DNA of 64,000 nucleotides from Peribacillus butanolivorans (GTDB taxonomy: Bacteria > Bacillota > Bacilli > Bacillales > DSM-1321), in contig NZ_LGYA01000001.1 of NCBI RefSeq assembly GCF_001273755.1, forward strand, positions 3,838,149 to 3,902,148, written 5' to 3'. Every line of letters begins with the position of its first letter. The stretch's first letter is position 1. Shown in pieces: positions 46,611-55,619 of the stretch. The notes under the pieces were generated by a model that saw only the letters and a list, made by a program, of their open reading frames with translations, did no database searches and was not told where the DNA came from. The translations under genes were made by a program, and so were the position numbers.

Positions 46611-46709
46611 TGAAGGTCGAATTACTGAAGGCCGAATTAATTAATCGCACGGTCGATTTAATCTAGTGAAGGTCGAATTAATTAATCGCACGGTCGATTT
46701 AATTAATTA
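46611..46709. repeat. Tandem 41-bp repeat, hairpin-forming
   Basis: Two nearly identical units start at 46626 and 46667 (period 41 bp), and a 15-bp partial unit lies at 46611-46625. Each contains GAATTAATTAATCGCACGG and GTCGATTTAAT. The second unit can fold into a 13-bp stem (46676-46688 with 46695-46708, one bulge). It lies just past the MaoC-type gene and may act as its terminator or be a small dispersed repeat. Confidence 0.75.
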
Positions 46710-46758
46710 AAGGTTCACATTCAGCCATGTCAGCCTCCATCTGACTGTTAAAAGCAAC

Positions 46759-46785
46759 GGAAAAAGGACCAGTATCTGGTCCTTC
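46759..46785 (-). terminator. mntH terminator
   Basis: Stem AAGGACCAG/CTGGTCCTT, loop of three, followed by TTTCC on the minus strand, about 105 bp past the gene. Confidence 0.72.
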
Positions 46786-46890
46786 TACTTTTCTTTCATT
46801 CTAATTAATGCTATGGGAATAAGACTGTACCGAATCATGCTGCTCCATAAAATCGACGTTCCATTCTCCAGACATAATCTTTCCTTCTCT

Positions 46891-48135
46891 TTAGCTGAAT
46901 ATTGTTTCATAAAGCAAGAACAAATTCAGCCCGATAATAAGTACAGCGATAAGCCCGGCTATGCAGGAGGTGACTTTATGATTGACTAGATTGCCCATAA
47001 CTTGTTTATTGCTCGTAAACATGATTAACGGAATTAAAGCAAACGCAATTCCAAACGAGAGAACCACTTGACTCATCACAAGTGCTTTAGATGGGTTTAC
47101 TCCCCACAATATAATGGCTAAAGGAGGAACTGTCGTAATGACTCTTCTCAAATAAATCGGTATATGCCTTTTAATAAAACCTTGCATGACTACATCACCT
47201 GTCATCACACCAACGGAAGAGCTTGATAATCCTGCAAACAATAGTCCTATCCCAAAAAACATCGCGACAGAAGGTCCAAGCAGGGCACCAAATTGTTGAT
47301 ACGCAACATCTAAATCCTCAACAAGTATTCCACTTTTATGAAACAAAGCTGCTGAAACAATTACCATGGCGGCATTGATTGCACCTGCGATAAGCATAGC
47401 TATAATAATATCAATTAGCTCAAAACGAAAAATCTTTTTTCGTTCTAAATCGTTTTTACCGACAATTCTTTTCTGCGTTAAAGAAGAATGAAGGTAAATC
47501 GCATGTGGCATGACTGTCGCTCCAAGCATGCCCGCAGATAGTAAAATACTATCTACCCCCTCGAATTTTGGAGTGAAGAGTCCCAGAACAACTGCAGAAG
47601 TATCAGGTTTTGCATAAAAAACTTGAGCCCCAAATGCAATAACTACAACAAAAATCATGACCGTTATCAAGGCTTCGAATGTCCGATATCCTCTACGCTG
47701 GATTTCCAATATGGCAAAAGAGCCTATCGCCGCAATAAAGGCAGATGTGATAAGCGGCAGATCAAAAAGCAAATAGATTCCGAGTGCCGCACCTATAAAT
47801 TCAGCCAAATCGGTTGCCATGATAACCGCTTCAGCCTGCAGCCATAATAAGAAAGATGTCTTTTTTGAAAATCTCTCCCTGCATAGCTCAGGAAGATTTT
47901 TCCCTGTGGCAATTCCTAATTTAGCAGACAATGATTGGATTAGAACAGCCATTAAATTAGAGGCAAAGATAACCCATAATAATGTATAACCATATTTAGA
48001 ACCTGCTGTAATATTTGTAGCATAATTCCCTGGATCAATATAGGCTACAGCGGCTATAAATGCTGGACCTAGATAAGGAAGCAGTTTTTTAATTCCCCTA
48101 GAAGAGGATTGATGTAATTCACCATAATCAGACAT
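46891..48135 (-). CDS. mntH: NRAMP-family Mn2+/Fe2+ : H+ symporter MntH
   Basis: The 414-residue protein has about eleven transmembrane helices. TM1 carries the metal-binding AYIDPGNYATN, and TM6 has the paired MPHAIYLHS motif (about residues 215-223). Together these are the NRAMP signature. It imports manganese, and possibly iron, with protons. The gene is single, with its own sigma-A promoter 70-100 bp upstream and inverted repeats between promoter and ATG that could bind MntR. No adjacent mntR is visible. Confidence 0.94.
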   Translation of the reverse strand: MSDYGELHQSSSRGIKKLLPYLGPAFIAAVAYIDPGNYATNITAGSKYGYTLLWVIFASNLMAVLIQSLSAKLGIATGKNLPELCRERFSKKTSFLLWLQAEAVIMATDLAEFIGAALGIYLLFDLPLITSAFIAAIGSFAILEIQRRGYRTFEALITVMIFVVVIAFGAQVFYAKPDTSAVVLGLFTPKFEGVDSILLSAGMLGATVMPHAIYLHSSLTQKRIVGKNDLERKKIFRFELIDIIIAMLIAGAINAAMVIVSAALFHKSGILVEDLDVAYQQFGALLGPSVAMFFGIGLLFAGLSSSSVGVMTGDVVMQGFIKRHIPIYLRRVITTVPPLAIILWGVNPSKALVMSQVVLSFGIAFALIPLIMFTSNKQVMGNLVNHKVTSCIAGLIAVLIIGLNLFLLYETIFS

Positions 48136-48158
48136 AGCTATTTCAACCCCTTTTTACA

Positions 48159-48198
48159 CGCAACTCAAAATGTTGCGATAGGTAAACTTTTTAAGTTA
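48159..48198. promoter_or_regulatory. Inverted repeats in the mntH leader
   Basis: CGCAAC/GTTGCG with a 7-bp spacer at 48159-48177, and the palindrome AACTTTTTAAGTT at 48186-48198, both between the promoter and the mntH start. They are candidates for a metal-dependent repressor site. They do not clearly match the MntR consensus I know. Confidence 0.4.
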
Positions 48199-48204
48199 TA
48201 AGCA

Positions 48205-48233
48205 AGTATATTCCTGAATCTTAAAAATGTCAA
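48205..48233 (-). promoter_or_regulatory. Sigma-A promoter of mntH
   Basis: -35 TTGACA at 48228-48233, a 17-bp spacer, and -10 TATACT at 48205-48210. Confidence 0.85.
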
Positions 48234-48378
48234 AAGGAACAAACTGATAATATTGGAAGCAGTTTTGTGGTAAAAGTTGAAGAACAAACCTGATCGAGGG
48301 CGAATAATAAAATTAAAACCGGCTTAGTGAACATTGTCATTTCTCGATAGCATGTAATCTTTTTTTGGTAGCTAAAAC

Positions 48379-48410
48379 AAAAAAACTGAAAACCTCTTGG
48401 TGTTTCCAGT
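48379..48410 (-). terminator. Terminator downstream of the bioY-ecfT cluster
   Basis: Minus strand CTGGAAACACC/GGTTTTCAG with a 4-base loop, followed by TTTTTTTGTTTT. It is 225 bp past ecfT and is the first good terminator after it. The DNA between (48411-48634) holds no supported gene. Confidence 0.75.
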
Positions 48411-48634
48411 CGCAAAGGGGGATAGTTTAGACTCAGTTCCTCAAGCCCAAATAAAAATGTCTTTCAAGAGCTAAGCAAGTGTCTTAAGCAATGTTAAAAC
48501 GGGGAAATCGTCGGAGAGCCAAGTCTTTTTTTATAAAGCTGCATTTTAATAATATTTAATTCGACCTTATTGAATACAACGCTGAGTAAAGGGTAAGGAA
48601 GTTAATAATGAATTAACTCTAATAGCACAAGGTT

Positions 48635-49447
48635 TTATAACACTTCTCCTCCAACCTTCAGAAATAAAAGGCTCAATAAAACTAGCAATAAAATACTTAG
48701 TGTCCAATAATCTAAACTCTTAAATTTTAATCGTTTAAAACGAGTTCTATCACGTCCATCACGATAGGCTCGAGCATCAATCGCAAGCGATAAGTTTTCG
48801 GCCCTTTGAATGGAAGTTAATAACAATGGAATAATGACCGGAATATAATTCGTAATTCTTTTAACTTTGCTTTTATGATCAAACTGCACACCTCTTGAGC
48901 GCTGTGCATCAATGATGCGGTCTAGCTCCTGAATAATAGTTGGGATAAATCGTAATGCAATCGACAGCATTAAGGCAAATTGTTCTACTGGTACATGCAG
49001 TTTTTTTAAAGGTCTCATGATTGTTTCTAGACCGTACGCTATATCTAATGGCTTTGTCGTTAAAGTTAATAATGAAGTCATCAAAACAAGGAGGACAATT
49101 TTCAATAGGACGCGGCAACCTTCGACAATTCCTTCCATATAAATATGCAAGTAGCCAAATTGAAATATTAGATTCTCCCCTTTTGTTAAAAATAAATGAT
49201 ACACAAAAGTGAAGCTCAAAATAAATAGAATTGGCAATAATCCTTTTATAAAAAAGGATGGTGGAATTTTTGAACATGCTAGACAACCTAAAACAAGACA
49301 AGTTACTATCACATAACTTATATAACTGTGTAAGAAAAAAACCAATAACATAAAAATAGCTATGGCCATTAGTTTTGTTCGCGGGTCTAAACGATGTAAG
49401 ATGGAATCTCTAGCGACATACTGACCAATAATGACATTTTCAATCAT
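48635..49447 (-). CDS. ecfT: ECF transporter transmembrane subunit EcfT
   Basis: The 270-residue membrane protein has five or so helices and two cytoplasmic coupling motifs of the EcfT family, AQRSRGVQF near residue 180 and the ARAYRDG segment near 225. EcfT links the two ATPases to a substrate-binding S component. Its start overlaps the end of ecfA2 by 8 bp. Being downstream of bioY, it probably serves biotin uptake. Group II modules share one EcfAAT with many S units, so wider use is possible. A second copy near the ribosomal protein genes is usual in Bacilli. Confidence 0.92.
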   Translation of the reverse strand: MIENVIIGQYVARDSILHRLDPRTKLMAIAIFMLLVFFLHSYISYVIVTCLVLGCLACSKIPPSFFIKGLLPILFILSFTFVYHLFLTKGENLIFQFGYLHIYMEGIVEGCRVLLKIVLLVLMTSLLTLTTKPLDIAYGLETIMRPLKKLHVPVEQFALMLSIALRFIPTIIQELDRIIDAQRSRGVQFDHKSKVKRITNYIPVIIPLLLTSIQRAENLSLAIDARAYRDGRDRTRFKRLKFKSLDYWTLSILLLVLLSLLFLKVGGEVL

Positions 49448-50315
49448 ATTGGTATCTCCTTCCCTTTAGAAGTGTTAGCACTTGAGGCATCACATCTAAT
49501 TCTTTCAAAGATGCCACCTGGATCCTTTGCCCTGTCACCTTCTCTATTGCTAGTAACAATTTCGCTGTATCGGGTATATCTAATCCCATGGATTGTAATT
49601 CTTCCCTTTTATCCAAAAACAATGACATAGGGTTCATTTGAAATTGCAGCTTCCCTTTGTGTAACACAATGACTTCTTCAGCATATTCCACTACGTCATT
49701 CATTTGATGTGTAATCAATATAACCGTATGATTGCCTTGTCGTCGCCACTCCTCTATGTTTTGTAAGATGCTCTGCCTACCGAGTGGATCTAATCCGGCA
49801 GTCGGTTCATCTAAAATAAGAATCTTGGGCTCTAACATAAGGACAGACGCAATCGCAACACGTCTTTTTTCTCCACCACTTAAATGAAGCGGAGATTTTT
49901 CTAGGTAACTTGCATCCAAGCCTACTAAATCAATTACTTGCTGTGCCTTATTTACGATAGCGTCTTTATACCATCCTCTATTTCTAGGGCCAAAAGCTAG
50001 TTCTTTTAAAACAGTCGTTTCAAATAATTGGTGTTCAGGATATTGAAAAACAAGACCCACATCTGGAGAAATTGTCGGTTTACCTTTTTTATTAGGTTTT
50101 ATTAGCTTCCCATCCATCGTATTCTGGCCTACTGTCGGCCATAATAATCCTTGCATCACTTTGGCTAAAGTGGACTTTCCTGATCCCGTTTGCCCGATGA
50201 TAGATACCCATGCTCCAGATGGAATGGTACACGAGATATCTGTTAATACTTGTTTTACTTCGCGAGTTGCAGGGCTGTAATAATCATATTGAATATGCTC
50301 TAGCGCGAGTTCCAT
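49440..50315 (-). CDS. ecfA2: ECF transporter ATPase EcfA2
   Basis: The 291-residue ABC ATPase has Walker A GQTGSGKST near residue 40, signature LSGGEKRRVAIASVL near 142, Walker B ILILDEPTAGLD and the switch histidine in ILITHQMND. It pairs with EcfA1 to energise EcfT. The start codon lies within the end of ecfA1 (16-bp overlap), which implies translational coupling. Confidence 0.93.
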   Translation of the reverse strand: MELALEHIQYDYYSPATREVKQVLTDISCTIPSGAWVSIIGQTGSGKSTLAKVMQGLLWPTVGQNTMDGKLIKPNKKGKPTISPDVGLVFQYPEHQLFETTVLKELAFGPRNRGWYKDAIVNKAQQVIDLVGLDASYLEKSPLHLSGGEKRRVAIASVLMLEPKILILDEPTAGLDPLGRQSILQNIEEWRRQGNHTVILITHQMNDVVEYAEEVIVLHKGKLQFQMNPMSLFLDKREELQSMGLDIPDTAKLLLAIEKVTGQRIQVASLKELDVMPQVLTLLKGRRYQYD

Positions 50316-51115
50316 AAGTATTCTACCATCCCTTCTATATCCGTTATATGCATTGGCACTTCTACTTCCTCCTGCTGCATCTGCATTTTCAATTTTAATG
50401 CAAAGGGTAATTCCAAACGACAGTCTATTAGCATCTGTGGCTTATGGAAGATTTCAAGCGGGGTTCCGGTAGACACAATCTGTCCTTGATTAATTACTAT
50501 CACTTTTGTTGCTGATAACACTTCGTCCATATGGTGCGTAATATGCAAAATGGTAATACCTTCATTATGCAATTGACGCATGATGGATATAATTTGATGT
50601 CTCCCATCAGGGTCAAGCATGGACGTAGATTCATCAAAAATAATGAGTTTTGGTTCCATTGCTAATATCGCAGCAATGGCCACACGCTGCTTTTGACCAC
50701 CAGAGAGTTTATGTGGCTCAGTCTCTCGAAAAGGAAGCATCCCTACTTTTTCAAGTGCAGCCTCTGCTCTTTCTACCATCTCACTGGGAGGATAGGCGAT
50801 ATTTTCAAGACCGAAGATTACTTCATCGAATACATTGGTCGTAATGAGCTGTTCTTCTGGGTTTTGAAAAATAATGCCTATTGATTTGCGGATTATTGCT
50901 AGATTTTCCTTTTGTTTTGTATCAAGGCCTTGAAACAAAACTCTGCCTTTTTTCGGTAATATCAGTCCATCTGCCAATTTGGAGATGGTCGATTTACCAG
51001 AACCGTTTGGGCCGACAATTGCCACAAACTCTCCCTTTTCTATTTGAAAAGAAAGTTTTTGAATAACATGCTTCTTATTAGGATAAGAAAATGATACATC
51101 TTCAAAACATAGCAT
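50300..51115 (-). CDS. ecfA1: ECF transporter ATPase EcfA1
   Basis: The 271-residue ABC ATPase has Walker A GPNGSGKST near residue 36, signature LSGGQKQRVAIAAIL, Walker B LIIFDESTSMLD (Glu followed by Ser-Thr, as in many EcfA1) and HITHHMDE. It belongs with ecfA2 and ecfT. GAAGG is eight bases before the ATG. Only 14 bp separate it from the upstream SDR gene. Confidence 0.93.
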   Translation of the reverse strand: MLCFEDVSFSYPNKKHVIQKLSFQIEKGEFVAIVGPNGSGKSTISKLADGLILPKKGRVLFQGLDTKQKENLAIIRKSIGIIFQNPEEQLITTNVFDEVIFGLENIAYPPSEMVERAEAALEKVGMLPFRETEPHKLSGGQKQRVAIAAILAMEPKLIIFDESTSMLDPDGRHQIISIMRQLHNEGITILHITHHMDEVLSATKVIVINQGQIVSTGTPLEIFHKPQMLIDCRLELPFALKLKMQMQQEEVEVPMHITDIEGMVEYLWNSR

Positions 51116-51129
51116 AATGGAAACCTTCT

Positions 51130-51981
51130 TTAATCAGTAGTTGTGTCACGATGTGCATGCCATTTTGCTAGGAGCATATCTGCAGTTAGCCCCTGATCAT
51201 TTGAGAGCATTCTTTGTTTAGGCTTCTCCCAAACACTGATTTTCGAGCCGTTCACACCAAATACTTCGCCTGTTAATTCCGAATCGTCGATAGTCGTTAA
51301 TAAATATATAAGATGTGCCACTTCATCTGCTGTGCCTACTTGCCAAAAGGGTGGAAATACTTCGTTATTCGCAGTACATTTAGCTTGAATATACTCAATA
51401 ACAGACTTTGTCATATCAGTGAGTGCTGCAGGAGAAATCGCATTGACCCGAATATGGTCTTTTTTCAGCTCTTCTGCCAAAGTCCACGTCATACCGAGGA
51501 TTCCCGCTTTTGCTGCACTATAATTCACTTGACCAACTGAACCTAATAAACCAGCAGTTGACGTCATATTGATGATACATCCGCCTTGACCGCGTTCCTT
51601 CATAACATTTATCGCTGCCTTTGTACAAGCGAAAGTACCCGTTAAATGAACGTCTATCACATCCTGCCATTGAGCTGCCGACATATTGATGCATTTTTTA
51701 TCACGCACGATGCCAGCATTGTTCACCAATATATCCAACTGACCAAATGCGTCCATTAGCTGAGGGACGATTATTTCACCGCTGGACACTGATGCTATAG
51801 ACTCACAGATCCCAATAGCCTGCCCACCCAATGTATGAATTTCTGATACGACTTGTGCAACTTTTTCAGGATTTGTTCCATTGACACCTACAGCTGCTCC
51901 TTCTCTTGCTAAACGTAATGCTACGCTTCGTCCAATTCCCCGGCTAGCTCCTGTCACTAATGCCACTTTCCCTGTTAACAT
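51130..51981 (-). CDS. SDR-family 3-oxoacyl reductase-like protein in the bioY cluster
   Basis: The 283-residue protein starts MLTGKVALVTGASRGIGRS (NAD(P)-binding TGxxxGIG). It has NNAG and the Ser-Tyr-Lys catalytic set in MTSTAGLLGSVGQVNYSAAK. The C-terminus is about 35 residues longer than FabG. Length and site AGAGGAGG support ATG 51981. It probably interconverts a 3-oxo and a 3-hydroxy acyl compound, which in this cluster would act between the ligase and the thiolase. The substrate is unknown. Confidence 0.87.
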   Translation of the reverse strand: MLTGKVALVTGASRGIGRSVALRLAREGAAVGVNGTNPEKVAQVVSEIHTLGGQAIGICESIASVSSGEIIVPQLMDAFGQLDILVNNAGIVRDKKCINMSAAQWQDVIDVHLTGTFACTKAAINVMKERGQGGCIINMTSTAGLLGSVGQVNYSAAKAGILGMTWTLAEELKKDHIRVNAISPAALTDMTKSVIEYIQAKCTANNEVFPPFWQVGTADEVAHLIYLLTTIDDSELTGEVFGVNGSKISVWEKPKQRMLSNDQGLTADMLLAKWHAHRDTTTD

Positions 51982-52100
51982 CCTGGATCCTCCTCTAAAA
52001 ACCCTCAGTATCCCATTTACTAGCGTTGAGCATTTAACACACAAATCATAGTGAATAGCTTATTCACTATATACGAAACTGTTAATGAAAATGGAAGGCT

Positions 52101-53276
52101 TCACTCCTTCGAAAATCGTTCAACTAATGTGGCTAGCCCAAGTCCTCCCCCAATGCCAAGGGTTGCAAGTCCTCTCATAAATGGCTGCCGTTTCATCTCT
52201 GCACAGAGTCTGGTCATTAAAATCGCTCCTGATGCTCCATATGGATGGCCAATGGCAATGGCACCACCACCACGATTGACCTTTAATTGCGGAATGCCTA
52301 GACTTTGAATGGATGCTAATACTTGAGAGGCGAATGCTTCATTAAACTCAACTATATCGATATCATCGGCTGTTAGGTCATGCCTTGCAAGGAGTTGATT
52401 GACGGCAGATACTGGACCTATGCCCAAATAATTTGGGTCTACACCAACTGCTTGCGCATCAATAAATTTCATTAGTGGCTGCATTCCTAGTTCCTCGCAT
52501 TTTTCTAAAGACATTATTAATACAAGCGCTGCACCATCGTTGATAGGACATGCATTTCCTGCTGTTACAACACCATCATTTTTAAATACAGGCAATAACT
52601 GCTGTAACTTTTCAAAGCTCGTATTGGCTCGTGGACATTCATCTTCACTAATAATGATTGACTCTTTACCATACTGAACCGTGATCGGTACTATTTCATC
52701 GGTGAATCGTCCTTCACGTTGAGATTTTACAGCCTTTTCATGGCTGCCTAGCGCAAATAAATCTTGTGCTTTGCGAGAAATCCCATATTTCTCTGCAACA
52801 TTTTCAGCCGCAATACCCATATCTGGATCGCCTATACTGTCTGGTGAAAAACGAGCACGCATATAAATTTCCGGCGGTTGATAGGAATAAAGCGAGGTTG
52901 GCTTTTTCATTCGCCAAGGTGCTCGACTAGTGCTTTCAACTCCACCTGCTAAATAAATATGACCTGCTCCGCTTTGAATCATACGGGCAGCCTGGTTCAC
53001 TGCTTCTAACCCAGATCCACATTGACGGTCGACAGTCACACCAGGTACCGTGTAGGGTAAACCTGCTGTTAATAAAGCATTACGTGCAATATTTCCACCA
53101 GGTCCCACTGTATTACCAATGATCACATCATCAATCTCTGAAGCCGGAATATTATTTTCATGGATAAGGTGTTTTATGAGTGGTGCTAGTAAATCCTCTG
53201 GTTCTAGATTTTTGAATACACCACCTAATTTTCCTATAGGTGTCCTTTTGGCTTCTACAATAACAACTTCTCTCAT
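52101..53276 (-). CDS. yhfS: Thiolase-like protein (YhfS-like) lacking the C-terminal cysteine
   Basis: The 391-residue thiolase fold has the acyl-accepting cysteine in DRQCGSGLEAV near residue 88, NEAFA near 318 and the histidine motif AIGHPYGASGA near 350. At the C-terminus the usual CIGGG reads LGIGGGLG: the Cys that acts as acid/base is Gly (codon 52155-52157). The start ATG overlaps the ligase stop as ATGA and follows AGAGGTG. In B. subtilis yhfS accompanies yhfT and the biotin gene yhfU (bioY). The missing cysteine suggests altered chemistry. Confidence 0.86.
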   Translation of the reverse strand: MREVVIVEAKRTPIGKLGGVFKNLEPEDLLAPLIKHLIHENNIPASEIDDVIIGNTVGPGGNIARNALLTAGLPYTVPGVTVDRQCGSGLEAVNQAARMIQSGAGHIYLAGGVESTSRAPWRMKKPTSLYSYQPPEIYMRARFSPDSIGDPDMGIAAENVAEKYGISRKAQDLFALGSHEKAVKSQREGRFTDEIVPITVQYGKESIIISEDECPRANTSFEKLQQLLPVFKNDGVVTAGNACPINDGAALVLIMSLEKCEELGMQPLMKFIDAQAVGVDPNYLGIGPVSAVNQLLARHDLTADDIDIVEFNEAFASQVLASIQSLGIPQLKVNRGGGAIAIGHPYGASGAILMTRLCAEMKRQPFMRGLATLGIGGGLGLATLVERFSKE

Positions 53277-54769
53277 CGGCACACCTCTATCATTTGTTGT
53301 TTTACAAGGTTACGCGCAATTTTCCCGCTACTTGTATAAGGAAATGCTGTGACTTCGATTAGTTCTTGCGGGGTTTTGTAGGATGCCAGATACTTCCGGC
53401 AATGGCTTTTTACTTCTTGTAAGTTGAGTGTGTATCCCTGTTTCCACTGTACAAGTACGATGACCTTTTCACCCCAGTAAGCGTCAGGTAAACTTGTCAC
53501 CATTACTGCTTCAATTTCCGGTAATTGCATCAATACCCGTTCAATTTCTTCCGGAAATATGTTCAGACCCCCACTTACAATCATGTTTTTTGCCCGACCT
53601 TCTATGTAAAGATAACCCTCTTCATCCCGCCTTGCGTAATCACCTAACTTTAACCAATTGTCTTTCAAAACATTATTTGTTTCATGCTCTTGCTGAAAAT
53701 AACCCGAAAATATCATCTCACTTGAAACAAATAACTGACCCACTTCCCCTGTCTTCACTTCCTGGCCATCCATATCTCTAATTGAAATTTTCACTTGCGG
53801 AAATGGCTTACCGACTGTATCTGGCTTTAATCTATTATTTTGAGGCGTTAAATAGGAAATATAACTGGCCTCTGATGAACCATAAAATTCATAAATATCC
53901 AGATTCGGAAATACTTCCATTACCCCTTCTTTAGAGGCTGCTGACCATTTTGCTCCTGAAGAAATAACCGCTTTTGGCACATGATAAGGATGCGGGGCCC
54001 TCACTGCGTAATCCATTATTGCTTGAATCATAGTCGGGACAAGGAAAATAGTTGTCTCTTCTACGTGCTGACAAACTTTCAGTACATCAGCTGGTGTAAA
54101 TTTACGTATAATATGAAAAGTCGCACCTATAAACAATGTTTGGATTGCTGCAAATAATGACAATGAATGGACAAGAGGTCCCGGCGCTAATATATGGTCA
54201 CAGAACTTGAGATTAAATGCCTTATTCGTTGAATAAAAGCTTTCTAGCCAAGATAAATGTGTACGAATATACCCTTTTGGTGTACCTGTTGTTCCTGATG
54301 TAAAACCTAAAAATAAAACTTCATTTATCAATGGGGTTATAGGTTCTTCCACTGCATTAGAAGCAAGCCAGTTTGAAAAATCGTCCTCCGTGCCATCTGG
54401 CTCAACTATTATAGTTGGAATACCTTCCTCTTCCACTTTATCCGCTAAACTTCCTTCGATAAACAACAAAACAGGCTCACATTTTGTCAATACGTATCGA
54501 ATTTCAGATGCACTCCATTTCGGATCAAGTGGTACAGGAATCAAACCAGCTTTGACTACTCCAACGAAGATTTGAATGAATTCAACACAATTAGACATTA
54601 AAATGGCTATATTCGATTTTGATGAATGTTCCACATTCGATAAGCCATTTGCAATTTGATTCATCGAGTCAACTAAAGCACTGTATGTTAGTTGTCGATT
54701 TCCAAGCTGCACTGCCACTTTTTCAGGACAGATGTCTTTGTACATCGTTATTTGGTCAGTTATATTCAT
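53273..54769 (-). CDS. yhfT: Acyl-CoA ligase (YhfT-like, ANL superfamily)
   Basis: The 498-residue AMP-forming ligase has the phosphate loop FTSGTTGTPKG near residue 165, YGSSEAS near 300, the hinge region GDYARRDEEGYLYIEGR near 390, and the catalytic lysine in TSSGKIARN near 488. It activates a carboxylic acid to the CoA thioester. By context with bioY the acid may be a biotin-related or pimelate-type substrate, but this is inference. ATG 54769 follows AAAGGT. Coupled to the thiolase by the ATGA overlap. Confidence 0.88.
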   Translation of the reverse strand: MNITDQITMYKDICPEKVAVQLGNRQLTYSALVDSMNQIANGLSNVEHSSKSNIAILMSNCVEFIQIFVGVVKAGLIPVPLDPKWSASEIRYVLTKCEPVLLFIEGSLADKVEEEGIPTIIVEPDGTEDDFSNWLASNAVEEPITPLINEVLFLGFTSGTTGTPKGYIRTHLSWLESFYSTNKAFNLKFCDHILAPGPLVHSLSLFAAIQTLFIGATFHIIRKFTPADVLKVCQHVEETTIFLVPTMIQAIMDYAVRAPHPYHVPKAVISSGAKWSAASKEGVMEVFPNLDIYEFYGSSEASYISYLTPQNNRLKPDTVGKPFPQVKISIRDMDGQEVKTGEVGQLFVSSEMIFSGYFQQEHETNNVLKDNWLKLGDYARRDEEGYLYIEGRAKNMIVSGGLNIFPEEIERVLMQLPEIEAVMVTSLPDAYWGEKVIVLVQWKQGYTLNLQEVKSHCRKYLASYKTPQELIEVTAFPYTSSGKIARNLVKQQMIEVCR

Positions 54770-54841
54770 GTTATTAATACCTTTCATTCACATTATTCAA
54801 TCCAAATAAAGAAGAAAACCGTCCCACCATTTTTGTTGTCA

Positions 54842-55405
54842 TTATTCCTCTTCTGCTGCTGCCAGTCGTTCTTGAATTGGACTCACTGATTTTAATTGCA
54901 CAGCAATTATCGCTGCAATGAATGCTTTAATTAAATCCCCTGGTAAAAACGCAATACTCGCCATTAAACCTGCCCATACCGATGTATTTGTAATAAGAGC
55001 CATAATAGGTGCACCAATTAAGTTAATCAAAAGTACCCCGCCAAATATGTTAACGATAACGACTTTCCATGTTTTGACGTTAGACCAGACTTTTTCAGTA
55101 AAGTAACCGATGATAAAAGCAGCTAGCGGCCAACTCCAAATATACCCTGCTGATGGCCCCACCAATACAGCAAGTCCACCACGGCCACCTGTTAATAACG
55201 GCGCACCAATTGCAACCAATACTATAAAAACTATTAAACTCAATCCGCCCATCTTTCTACCTAAAAGGCATCCTGCAAGCATAACGCCTAATGTTTGTGC
55301 AGTAATTGGTACCGGTATGAATCCTAAAGGAATTGGAGGAATTAGCCCTAAAACTCCGATTAAAGCTGCAAACAATGCTGAATAAACCATTTCTTTGGTT
55401 GTCAT
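54842..55405 (-). CDS. bioY: Biotin ECF transporter S component BioY
   Basis: The 187-residue integral membrane protein has six helices typical of BioY, with GLIPPIPLGFIPVPITAQT at the first extracellular segment and GGRGGLAVLVGPSAGYIWSW, the family's ligand-site region. It captures biotin and requires EcfA1/A2/T, which are encoded at the other end of the same cluster. ATG 55405 follows GAGAGGG by seven bases. First gene after a BirA-like operator. Confidence 0.95.
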   Translation of the reverse strand: MTTKEMVYSALFAALIGVLGLIPPIPLGFIPVPITAQTLGVMLAGCLLGRKMGGLSLIVFIVLVAIGAPLLTGGRGGLAVLVGPSAGYIWSWPLAAFIIGYFTEKVWSNVKTWKVVIVNIFGGVLLINLIGAPIMALITNTSVWAGLMASIAFLPGDLIKAFIAAIIAVQLKSVSPIQERLAAAEEE

Positions 55406-55539
55406 ATAATTTCCCTCTCCATTTGCACTATACAAATTAAATCATTTCAATTTTGCATAGTAGCCATTATTAAAATATTGAATTCCTAAATATTCTAAAT
55501 AAATTGAATTTTTTTATACATACATTTGATTAAGGTTTA

Positions 55540-55551
55540 GACCGGTCGACC
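55540..55551. promoter_or_regulatory. Overlapping palindromes in the bioY leader
   Basis: GACCGGTC at 55540-55547 and GGTCGACC at 55544-55551 form a GC-rich island in AT-rich DNA, 10-20 bp downstream of the predicted start. GACCGGTC-type sites are used by TetR regulators of acyl-CoA metabolism in several Firmicutes and Thermus. It may be a second operator of the cluster. Confidence 0.4.
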
Positions 55552-55567
55552 TCCATGCCTTGTTTAA

Positions 55568-55596
55568 ATAATAATAGTAGAAAAGCTTTTTGTAAA
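55568..55596 (-). promoter_or_regulatory. Promoter of the bioY-ecfT cluster
   Basis: -35 TTTACA at 55591-55596, a 17-bp spacer, -10 TATTAT at 55568-55573. The -35 lies in the right half-site of the BirA-like repeat. A second possible promoter (CTGATA, 17 bp, TATAAT) lies at 55622-55650. Confidence 0.68.
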
Positions 55597-55619
55597 CCAC
55601 ATTTTTTTTTAGTTAACAC
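55590..55619 (-). promoter_or_regulatory. BirA-like biotin operator
   Basis: Minus strand GTGTTAACT, 12 bp, GGTTTACAA. The half-sites correspond to the BirA half-sites TTGTTAACC and GGTTTACAA with one or two differences; usual spacers are slightly longer (about 13-16 bp). It overlaps the promoter -35, where BirA-biotinyl-AMP would repress. Confidence 0.62.

Noticed and set aside
46611..46709. CRISPR-like array
   Set aside because: Only two full units in direct tandem with no spacers; the repeat is a contiguous 41-bp duplication.
48230..48415. 61-codon minus-strand frame between mntH and ecfT
   Set aside because: It overlaps a rho-independent terminator and the mntH promoter and has no ribosome binding site.
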